Shown here: positions 54,822 through 64,000 of the stretch, in pieces | Layout of the letters: every line of letters starts with the position of its first letter | Position numbering within the stretch: the first letter of the stretch is position 1 | Assembly: GCF_003581585.1 (NCBI RefSeq) | Contig: NZ_QXIR01000006.1 | Span: forward strand, 62,001 to 126,000 | DNA from: Bacillus salacetis | GTDB lineage: Bacteria; Bacillota; Bacilli; Bacillales; Bacillaceae_B | Direction: 5' to 3' | DNA length: 64,000 bases | Notes under the pieces: model-generated | Told to the model about the DNA's origin: nothing | Database searches by the model: none | What the model saw: only the letters and a program-made list of their open reading frames with translations | Program-made: the position numbers and the translations under genes

Positions 54822-55727
54822 TTATTCGTTTTCTGAACTATCTTCATCGTCAGTGCCTTGGTCTGCGTCCTCTTCAGTGTTGGAATTCTCAGTTCCATTT
54901 TCATCAGCGGAATCTGATTGGTCTTCACCTTGAGTGTTTTCCTCAGCGGCACCATCTTCACTTTGACTGTCAGCAGCATCCGGGACATCTGTTTCTTGCT
55001 GGTCTTCTGCCTGTGCATCTTCAGTGGCTGGTTTCTGATCGAAAGATACTTCTTGAAGTGTAGCTAAAGATTTATTTACATATTCTTTTGGATTAACAGC
55101 AACATTGTCTTTACGGATTTCAAAGTGTACATGAACTCCTGCTTCTTCATTGAACAAGCTCTGGCCGGCTTTAGCAAGTTTTTGCCCTTGCTTTACAGCA
55201 TCGCCAACTTCAACCGCGAAGTCTTGGACTGATTGGTAACGTGTTACAATTCCTTTGTCATGCTCGACTTCAATCATGTTGCCAAGCAGTGAATCTTCCT
55301 GGACCTTTGTGACTGTACCGCTCATTGCAGCTAATACTTCAAAGTCTTCTCCGTCAAGTGAGATATCGATTCCCTGGTTAGGGTGATACTGATTGTCATA
55401 GACAACCAATGCAGCTTCTTGCTCTTCTTCTGAAGCATTTACATCATAGAATCCTTTTACGATGACAGCTTCATTTTCATCAGCTACTGGCATTACGAAA
55501 TTTTCCATTGTCCGGTTGACTTCGACTGCTGGATCATCAAACCCATTGCCTGTTTGAGCATCCTCTTCGTACCCAAGTTCCTGATCTTCTGCAACATCAT
55601 TTCCAGCTGCTTGGTACCAAAGGATTGCTGTAATAATGATTGCTGCACTTGCCAAATACATTGCCGGGTATGCCCAGCGTTTTTTAAAGAATTTCTGAGA
55701 AGGTTGTTTCTTTTCTTCCTCTCTCAT
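54822..55727 (-). CDS. spoIIQ: Stage II sporulation protein SpoIIQ
   Basis: SpoIIQ is made in the forespore and docks with SpoIIIAH across the two membranes during engulfment. The ATG at 55727 follows GAGGTGATGAAA; the product is 301 residues, with a membrane anchor (about 16-38), a linker, an M23/LytM domain (about 100-225) and an acidic Glu/Asp/Gln tail of about 75 residues. The HxH motif (HVHFEI) is present, but the HxGxD position reads NQGID, so the first zinc ligand is missing; B. subtilis SpoIIQ is likewise degenerate. Confidence 0.92.
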   Translation of the reverse strand: MREEEKKQPSQKFFKKRWAYPAMYLASAAIIITAILWYQAAGNDVAEDQELGYEEDAQTGNGFDDPAVEVNRTMENFVMPVADENEAVIVKGFYDVNASEEEQEAALVVYDNQYHPNQGIDISLDGEDFEVLAAMSGTVTKVQEDSLLGNMIEVEHDKGIVTRYQSVQDFAVEVGDAVKQGQKLAKAGQSLFNEEAGVHVHFEIRKDNVAVNPKEYVNKSLATLQEVSFDQKPATEDAQAEDQQETDVPDAADSQSEDGAAEENTQGEDQSDSADENGTENSNTEEDADQGTDDEDSSENE

Positions 55728-55923
55728 TTTCATCACCTCAGCAATCATTCTGAACACTTTGAAAAAATTATATACATCTCCTTGAAAAAATTTTTTAATT
55801 TCTTATGTTTCGACAAAACCAATCTAAATATGTATGTTTTATCACATTTTCTGATTTTCTATGGAAGAAAACTGGGTTAATGGTAAAATAACTAGAAGAA
55901 TATCTATAAGGAAGGACTGCTTC

Positions 55924-56355
55924 ATGAGGACATTCATTAAATGGGGGCTGACCGCAGCTCCGTTTTTATATATGGCGTTGATCTGGTTCATGTCGAGTAA
56001 TCCGGATGATATGATCATTCAAATGGAACATGACCGCTTTGACCGGATTTTCAAAGAATCCCTGCACTTGATTGAATTTGCCATTCTGTATATTCTGTTT
56101 GTTTTTGCTTTGCTGGTCCATAACAGGCTGACTTATATGGCGAGCTTTATAGCAGCCATGCTGGCAGGCTTTTATGGTCTCACGGATGAAATTCATCAAT
56201 CGTTCGTGCCCTACCGTTCTGCGACTCTGATCGATGCTGCAAAAGATCTTTTGGGGGTGGCAGTTTGTTTATTGATAGTGAATCGCACGTATTTTAAAAA
56301 TAAAGCCCATCCAATTGCAAGGGGTATGGAGTGGGTGAGGATGAAGGTAAAATAA
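55924..56355 (+). CDS. VanZ-like membrane protein
   Basis: The ATG at 55924 follows AAGGAAGGA, not the ATG 63 bases upstream. The 143-residue protein has four transmembrane segments and the VanZ-like blocks WFMSSNPDD, HLIEFAILYILF and GLTDEIHQSFVPYRSATLID. VanZ homologues confer low-level teicoplanin resistance in some hosts; the role here is unknown. Confidence 0.88.
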   Translation: MRTFIKWGLTAAPFLYMALIWFMSSNPDDMIIQMEHDRFDRIFKESLHLIEFAILYILFVFALLVHNRLTYMASFIAAMLAGFYGLTDEIHQSFVPYRSATLIDAAKDLLGVAVCLLIVNRTYFKNKAHPIARGMEWVRMKVK

Positions 56356-56356
56356 G

Positions 56357-56395
56357 AAAAAGGAGCTGCGTTGGTGTGCAGCTCCTTTCTTGTTA
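56357..56395. terminator. Bidirectional terminator between vanZ-like and spoIID
   Basis: AAAAGGAGCTGC pairs with GCAGCTCCTTT, with A/T runs on both sides. Confidence 0.85.
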
Positions 56396-56397
56396 TT

Positions 56398-57414
56398 TTA
56401 TTTTTTTGCAGTAAATTTTTGAAGGATCGTATCCGATGCGGTGACTTTCACGTCTTTATAATAATGGGTGACGATTTGCTCGTACGTCTTCCCTTCTTTC
56501 GCCATGCCGTTCGCACCGTACTGGCTCATGCCGACTCCATGGCCGAAGCCCTTGGTGGTGATGACAATATGATCGCCTTTTCTATACCACGTAAAGTCTG
56601 AGGATCTTAAGTCAAGCTTCTCCCTGATTTCCCGTCCTGTGAATTCCTTTCCGCCGATGACAACATTGCCGACCCGCTGACCGGGTGTCCTGTCCGTGAT
56701 GGTGCCTACAGATCCGTCCCCTCCCAGTATGATGCCCAGTTTTTGCTGAAATTCTGCTACCGGAACGACCTTTTGTGCGTTGAATTTCGGTGATTCTTTA
56801 TCCCATGGGCTTTCCACGCTTTTTAAATAAGGAACCTCGTTTGCCCAGTAGGCTTCTGAGTTTTCGGTGTAGCCATTACTTGTAGAGAAGAACTGTGCCG
56901 ATATCGGGTTGCCGTCGTAGGTCAATATCTTCCCTTTCGTTTCCAGTACTGCTTTGGATATTTTCTCGATCTTCCAATCGTAATCAGCGCCCCACTGCTG
57001 CTGAAGCTCTGCGTTATTTTTGTATACTTGATGTGTCACTGTGTCGGTGACATCAGCCCCCTCCGGGAGATCGCCTCCCTTGTTCATCATTTGATTGACG
57101 ATGAACGTCCTGGCTGTGAGTGCCTGTGCTTTCAATGCCTCTATCTCAAAGTCTGCAGGCATTTCACCCGCGACCACCCCAATGACATATTCTTCGAGCG
57201 GAAGCTTTTCAATTATTTCTTTACTGGACCTGAATACGGCCACTTCCACAGAGTCTTCCAGAAGTGCAGCGCTGTCTGGTTTTTTGGACGCTTTTTCATC
57301 CAGCTGACTGCCTGCTTCATCACCTGAAAACGGTAGGACAACAAGTGTAGGGACTAGAAATGTGATGGCAATTAGGATTGCTACTGTAATGATTACTGGT
57401 TTGAACTGCTTCAT
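56398..57414 (-). CDS. spoIID: Stage II sporulation protein SpoIID
   Basis: SpoIID is a lytic transglycosylase that drives septal thinning and engulfment with SpoIIM and SpoIIP. The ATG at 57414 follows GGAGGCATC; the 338-residue protein has an N-terminal anchor (about 6-27), the SpoIID/LytB domain with [19 protein letters not shown] (catalytic Glu), [13 protein letters not shown] and [17 protein letters not shown]. Length matches B. subtilis (343). Confidence 0.96.
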   Translation of the reverse strand: MKQFKPVIITVAILIAITFLVPTLVVLPFSGDEAGSQLDEKASKKPDSAALLEDSVEVAVFRSSKEIIEKLPLEEYVIGVVAGEMPADFEIEALKAQALTARTFIVNQMMNKGGDLPEGADVTDTVTHQVYKNNAELQQQWGADYDWKIEKISKAVLETKGKILTYDGNPISAQFFSTSNGYTENSEAYWANEVPYLKSVESPWDKESPKFNAQKVVPVAEFQQKLGIILGGDGSVGTITDRTPGQRVGNVVIGGKEFTGREIREKLDLRSSDFTWYRKGDHIVITTKGFGHGVGMSQYGANGMAKEGKTYEQIVTHYYKDVKVTASDTILQKFTAKK

Positions 57415-57529
57415 GACCGATGCCTCCATATAAATGATTAAAGAGAAGAAGCCGCCTTCTTCACCTCACTTCATATGTATGGTCGTGGACAAGTAATTAT
57501 AACTTAAAGGGGGAGAAAATTTAGGGGGT

Positions 57530-57583
57530 TTAGCGCTTTAAAGCAGCCGGGGACAGTCCCCGGACGCTTTAAAGCGCTAAAGT
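57530..57583. repeat. REP-like palindrome, copy 12 (single form)
   Basis: TTTAGCGCTTTAAAGCA, GCCGGGGACAGTCCCCGG and the mirror arm TTTAAAGCGCTAAAG, between spoIID and murAA. Confidence 0.9.
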
Positions 57584-57596
57584 AAAAATACAAATA

Positions 57597-57627
57597 AAAA
57601 AGCTCTGAGGATACAGAGCTTTTTTGA
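57597..57627 (-). terminator. murAA terminator
   Basis: AGCTCTG pairs with CAGAGCT; TTTTTTATTTG follows on the minus strand. Confidence 0.85.
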
Positions 57628-57639
57628 GAGATATTCTCT

Positions 57640-58956
57640 TTATGCATTAAGGTCAGTAATGATTTGTTCGTTGGCAGTAACGTCGAGTTCTTCTTCAGTT
57701 TCTTTCACACGCTCGATGTCAGCTCCAAGTGCTTCCAGTTTCGTATGGAAGTCTACATAGCCGCGGTCTAAATGCTGAAGTTCTGTAACACGCGTATATC
57801 CATCTGCAACAAGGCCTGCGATTGTCAGAGCTGCTGCTGCGCGCAAATCGGTTGCACCGACTTCTGCACCTTGAAGGGACACTGGCCCGTTGATGATCAC
57901 GGAGCGGCCTTCAATCTTAATATCAGCGTTCATGCGGCGGAATTCTTCCACGTGCATGAAACGGTTTTCGAAAACTGTTTCAGAAATGACGCTTGTTCCT
58001 TCTGCATGAAGCAGCAAAGCCATCATTTGAGCTTGCATATCTGTCGGGAAACCTGGATGAGGCATAGTCTTGATATCAACAGGCTTTAGTTTCTCCGGCC
58101 CGATGACTCTCAATCCATCTTCTTCTTCAATGATGGTCACACCCATTTCCTCCATCTTCGCTACAAGTGAAGACATGTGTTCCGCAATGGCACCTTTTAC
58201 AAGGACATCACCTTGAGTGATTGCCGCAGCCACCATGAATGTTCCTGCTTCGATACGGTCAGGAATAATATTATGTTCTACACCATACAGGCGCTCTACA
58301 CCCTCAATACGGATGGTGCCTGTACCTGCACCTTTGACGTTTGCTCCCATTTTGTTAAGGAAGTTAGCAAGGTCCACAATTTCAGGCTCTTTTGCAACGT
58401 TTTCAAGCACAGTGGTGCCTTCAGCAAGGACTGCAGCCATCATGATGTTTTCCGTTGCTCCCACACTTGGGAAATCAAGATAGACTTTTGCACCTTTTAA
58501 CCTGCCATCAACTTCAGCTTCAATGAAGCCGTTGCCGACCTTCACTTTTGCACCCATTGCTTCAAAGCCTTTCAGATGCTGGTCGATCGGCCTTGAGCCG
58601 ATTGCGCATCCTCCCGGTAAAGCTACACGGGCACGGCCGGTTCTTCCAAGCAATGATCCCATGACAAGAACAGACGCACGCATCTTGCGTACATATTCAA
58701 ATGGAGCCTCTACAAATAACTCTCTAGATGCATCAACAGTAACTTCGTTATTTGAAAAACTGACATCTGTATTTAAATGACGTAATACTTCATTGATAGT
58801 ATATACATCGGAGAGAGTTGGTACATCCTTAATGACGCTCTTTCCTTCACTAGCTAATAATGTAGCAGCGATCACAGGCAAAACAGCATTCTTAGCACCT
58901 TCTGCTTTCACAGTACCGTTAAGTCTCTGGCCGCCGCGGACGATGATTTTTTCCAA
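57640..58956 (-). CDS. murAA: UDP-N-acetylglucosamine 1-carboxyvinyltransferase MurAA
   Basis: MurA adds enolpyruvate to UDP-GlcNAc, the first committed step of peptidoglycan synthesis and the fosfomycin target. A TTG start follows GAGGGGAAT. The 438-residue protein has the catalytic Cys117 in [12 protein letters not shown] and the KNAVLP substrate loop. Its place between spoIID and ywmB matches murAA of B. subtilis. Confidence 0.96.
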   Translation of the reverse strand: MEKIIVRGGQRLNGTVKAEGAKNAVLPVIAATLLASEGKSVIKDVPTLSDVYTINEVLRHLNTDVSFSNNEVTVDASRELFVEAPFEYVRKMRASVLVMGSLLGRTGRARVALPGGCAIGSRPIDQHLKGFEAMGAKVKVGNGFIEAEVDGRLKGAKVYLDFPSVGATENIMMAAVLAEGTTVLENVAKEPEIVDLANFLNKMGANVKGAGTGTIRIEGVERLYGVEHNIIPDRIEAGTFMVAAAITQGDVLVKGAIAEHMSSLVAKMEEMGVTIIEEEDGLRVIGPEKLKPVDIKTMPHPGFPTDMQAQMMALLLHAEGTSVISETVFENRFMHVEEFRRMNADIKIEGRSVIINGPVSLQGAEVGATDLRAAAALTIAGLVADGYTRVTELQHLDRGYVDFHTKLEALGADIERVKETEEELDVTANEQIITDLNA

Positions 58957-58988
58957 GAGTATTCCCCTCCGCGTCCAATTTCTTTATA

Positions 58989-59732
58989 TTAATATTCAAT
59001 CGTCAGGATGGGTGTGCCAATGACAAAGGTTGTCTGTGCGCCCAATCCCGTATTCCTAAGGCCTAGTTGCAAATTCATGTTATCGTGTTTCGCTGGTACT
59101 TTTAGTTCGAATTTATTAGAAAGAGCTGATATCGAATAAAAGTCGTTCTCTTTCAATGATTCCAATTCTTCTGCATCTAAAATAGAAAGCAGCTCGTCTG
59201 CCTGCTTAGATAAAACTCCGTCAAGTGTATCACTGAATTCGCCTTTGATACAAGAGAATAATAAAGGTTCTCCTACGAAAAGATTTCTCATTTTAGGAAA
59301 ATAATGGTCTTTAATTGATTGTTCTGAAGTATGATTCCAGTTATTTCCGCGGAATTCGTATATTAAATACGATTGGTAGTGATTGTCGACCTGTGTCATC
59401 ACCATCTTGATAATCTCTACCCCGGACTCACGCCGGATTAAACCTTTTATTTCTTGGTCTTCATTTTTTTGGCTGCGAACCCAATCATAGGAAGGATTCT
59501 CTTTTTGCATAGTTTCTGCAAAAGTTGTAAAACCTTTATCCGTGGAGAAGGTTAGATTTTCCCTTGCATATAGAGACCATTCAGTGATTTGTCCATCGGC
59601 CTGTTCCACAGCTGCTGCAAGCTTTTCTATATCGATGGTTTGATTGGATGCAATTGTGTATTTCCCGTAAGCAGTGACCATCAAACAAATCCCCAGTAAT
59701 AATGCTGGCAATAATACCTTATATCTCTTCAT
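58989..59732 (-). CDS. ywmB: YwmB-like protein
   Basis: The 247-residue protein has an N-terminal signal anchor (about 7-26) and a soluble extracellular domain. It is placed by synteny between murAA and ywzB as B. subtilis ywmB, a member of a TATA-box-binding-like fold family with unknown function. Clear motif evidence is thin. It is 32 bases upstream of murAA, suggesting co-transcription. Confidence 0.78.
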   Translation of the reverse strand: MKRYKVLLPALLLGICLMVTAYGKYTIASNQTIDIEKLAAAVEQADGQITEWSLYARENLTFSTDKGFTTFAETMQKENPSYDWVRSQKNEDQEIKGLIRRESGVEIIKMVMTQVDNHYQSYLIYEFRGNNWNHTSEQSIKDHYFPKMRNLFVGEPLLFSCIKGEFSDTLDGVLSKQADELLSILDAEELESLKENDFYSISALSNKFELKVPAKHDNMNLQLGLRNTGLGAQTTFVIGTPILTIEY

Positions 59733-59987
59733 GTCCTCTCCCCCTTAGTCACAGTGTTTCCTGTAAAGGGAGGAACATACTTGGGAATTGTCGTCATCTT
59801 TTTACATATTCTCAAGGCTTTCAGTTGATTGGTGCTCTATATATTCTAGACTCATCTTTAAAGTTTGTGTCAAAAACTCTGTTGTTTCCGTTTCTGCTGG
59901 GCTTGAGAGCGATTGTGAAAAGAAACACACAATAGAAATCATACTCAATAGATCAGGGTTTTACCACATGTACAACGACCTATTTTT

Positions 59988-60239
59988 TTACAGAATAGTG
60001 ACAGTTTGCAAAATGAATGGCAGCTGCTGTGACCACATCAAATAATCCAGGAAAAAATTCCCGACGATGGACCCCAACGCGATCGACATCAGGATAAACA
60101 AAAGCCTGGCCTGGAAAATACGGCTGGCCCGCAGGAATTTATCAAAGTTCAGTGCCTGCAGCGCCCAAAAGCTCAAGGCAATGAATACCAAGTGTACCAT
60201 CATATTAATGATTGCCTGCTGACCGAATCCTTCTAGCAT
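59988..60239 (-). CDS. ywzB: DUF1146 membrane protein YwzB
   Basis: The 83-residue protein has two transmembrane segments and the family block ALNFDKFLRASRIFQARLLF, with GNFFLDYL near the end. AAAGGAG precedes the ATG. Position between atpC and ywmB is conserved in B. subtilis. Function unknown. Confidence 0.85.
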   Translation of the reverse strand: MLEGFGQQAIINMMVHLVFIALSFWALQALNFDKFLRASRIFQARLLFILMSIALGSIVGNFFLDYLMWSQQLPFILQTVTIL

Positions 60240-60362
60240 ATAAGAAATCTCCTTTTATCCAACTATGTAAAATTCAACGCAAATAGCCCCAAATTTCGAC
60301 ATACACCTTATTGTAGCACATGTCTTATGCTTGTGAACCAACTTTACAAATATTTCAGAGGT

Positions 60363-60418
60363 CTTTAACACTGTAAAGGATGTGGGGACAGTCCCCACAT
60401 CCTTTACAGTGTTAAAGT
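60363..60418. repeat. REP-like palindrome, copy 13 (single form, variant arms)
   Basis: CTTTAACACTGTAAAGGATG, TGGGGACAGTCCCCA and the exact mirror arm. The arms differ from the usual GCGCTTTAAAGCA type while the core is kept. Confidence 0.88.
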
Positions 60419-60458
60419 GCCCATTGGCACCGGGATATTTCTGAGTCTTTGTGTGTAG

Positions 60459-60516
60459 TCTTTAGCGCTTTAAAGCAGCCGGGGACTGTCCCCGGCTGCT
60501 TTAAAGCGCTAAAGTA
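60459..60516. repeat. REP-like palindrome, copy 14 (single form)
   Basis: CTTTAGCGCTTTAAAGCA, GCCGGGGACTGTCCCCGGC and the mirror arm; a perfect long palindrome 40 bases from copy 13, both between ywzB and atpC. Confidence 0.9.
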
Positions 60517-60527
60517 TTTCTAAATAT

Positions 60528-60558
60528 AAAACGCCTTTCCCGGCTGGGAAAGGCGTTT
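60528..60558 (-). terminator. atp operon terminator
   Basis: AAACGCCTTTCC pairs with GGGAAAGGCGTTT, followed on the minus strand by TATATTTAG; it ends the ATP synthase operon. Confidence 0.85.
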
Positions 60559-60568
60559 GTGGTGTTGT

Positions 60569-60973
<405 letters not shown>

Positions 60974-60995
60974 TTAATTCCCTCCTGGTCCCTGA

Positions 60996-62429
<1,434 letters not shown>

Positions 62430-62491
62430 CTAGCTTTTGACGACAATTATAAGAAAAGGCTGGGCAGGATATGCTCCAGCCGCTATAAATT

Positions 62492-63355
<864 letters not shown>

Positions 63356-63457
63356 TCACCACCCTTTTTATTGTTCGGACCTTACCTCATACATGAGGGC
63401 AGGACCGCCCGGACTGTTCTGTTCAGGAGGCCTGCCTTATGGAATGTCGGTAGTTAA

Positions 63458-64000
63458 TTATTCAGACTTGGCAAAAGTTTTCTTGAATTCGCTGATCGCA
63501 GCTTTCATTGCGTCGTCTTCAGGAAGACCTTTTGTTGTGCGAATATGGTCTAACAACTCAGTATGGTTGTGATCTAACCAGCTAAGGAATTCTTCCTCGA
63601 AGCGGCGGATGTCGCCGACAGGGATATCATCCAGGTGACCCTTCGTCAACGCATAAAGAATCATGACTTGTTTTTCAACTTTCAACGGCTTGTTAAGATC
63701 CTGCTTAAGTACTTCTACAGTACGTGCACCACGGTTAAGTTTCGCCTGTGTTGCCTTATCAAGATCGGAACCGAATTGTGCGAATGCTTCAAGCTCACGG
63801 TATGCTGCAAGGTCAAGACGCAGTGTACCTGATACTTTCTTCATCGCTTTGATTTGTGCAGATCCACCTACACGGGATACAGAAAGACCGGCGTTGATCG
63901 CTGGACGGACACCAGAGAAGAACAAGTCAGACTGAAGGAAAATCTGTCCATCTGTGATGGAAATAACGTTTGTCGGGATGTAAGCAGAGATATCTCCAGC
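63458..64000 (-). CDS. atpA: F1 ATP synthase subunit alpha, C-terminal part
   Basis: The frame is open to the window edge; the visible 180 residues ([20 protein letters not shown]..., [20 protein letters not shown], then the helical C-terminal domain ending KKTFAKSE) are the end of the alpha subunit. The P-loop part lies outside the window. Confidence 0.97.
   Translation of the reverse strand, partial: AGDISAYIPTNVISITDGQIFLQSDLFFSGVRPAINAGLSVSRVGGSAQIKAMKKVSGTLRLDLAAYRELEAFAQFGSDLDKATQAKLNRGARTVEVLKQDLNKPLKVEKQVMILYALTKGHLDDIPVGDIRRFEEEFLSWLDHNHTELLDHIRTTKGLPEDDAMKAAISEFKKTFAKSE

Overview
The window reads as chromosomal DNA of a low-to-mid GC, endospore-forming Bacillaceae. Evidence is the B. 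subtilis-like gene order spoIIID-mbl-flhO-flhP-fabZ together with spoIIQ-spoIID-murAA-ywmB-ywzB-atpCDGA, plus a hut operon led by hutP, a tasA/sipW locus and strong AGGAGG-type ribosome binding sites. The species cannot be fixed from the sequence; a Bacillus/Rossellomorea-type genome is an inference.

Layout. 1-8.4 kb: a partial secreted protein, an LCP cell-wall ligase, a PlcR-type TPR regulator divergent from a 39-codon exported peptide gene (a likely quorum-sensing pair), small membrane proteins, a PBP3-like transpeptidase and a LysM/NlpC-P60 wall hydrolase. 8.9-11 kb: a HupE-type protein split by a frameshift, and a shorter paralogue of its N-terminal half. 11.2-18.2 kb: a 2323-residue wall-anchored protein with four lamin-tail repeats, a metallophosphoesterase domain and LPDTG. 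18.7-24.9 kb: hutG, hutI, hutU, hutH and hutP with a promoter, a five-triplet HutP RNA site and an attenuator. 25-29.2 kb: a REP-associated tyrosine transposase (RAYT), orphan small genes, a c-di-GMP riboswitch in front of a 40-residue membrane protein, and an IS110 element with a candidate bridge RNA. 29.3-37.6 kb: YknW/YknX-like proteins, alkaline phosphatase, and a SWIM/SNF2 pair. 37.8-46.4 kb: an ssb gene, then a biofilm-matrix locus (tasA, tapA-like, sipW, an LPETG-anchored TasA-like protein, TVP38 and DUF5658 proteins, with a divergent class D sortase), followed by ywpF, two SinR-like regulators and a SinI-like antirepressor under a second c-di-GMP riboswitch. 46.6-51.2 kb: fabZ, epuA-like, flhP, flhO, mbl and spoIIID. 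51.5-64 kb: a decayed exonuclease, an acetate-type symporter cluster, spoIIQ, vanZ-like, spoIID, murAA, ywmB, ywzB and the end of the ATP synthase operon.

The main themes are these. (1) Biofilm control: c-di-GMP RNA sensing is placed upstream of a SinI-like antirepressor, and SinR-like regulators, TasA and a sortase lie nearby; a recurring GTTCRTTA motif marks the tasA/srtD and sinR regions. (2) A family of at least 14 intergenic palindromes built on GGGGAC(A/T)GTCCCC, with a RAYT gene flanked by two copies. (3) A PlcR/PapR-like pair whose peptide ends in AELPNAY. (4) Several nested or composite intergenic repeats and one unassigned structured element between mbl and spoIIID.
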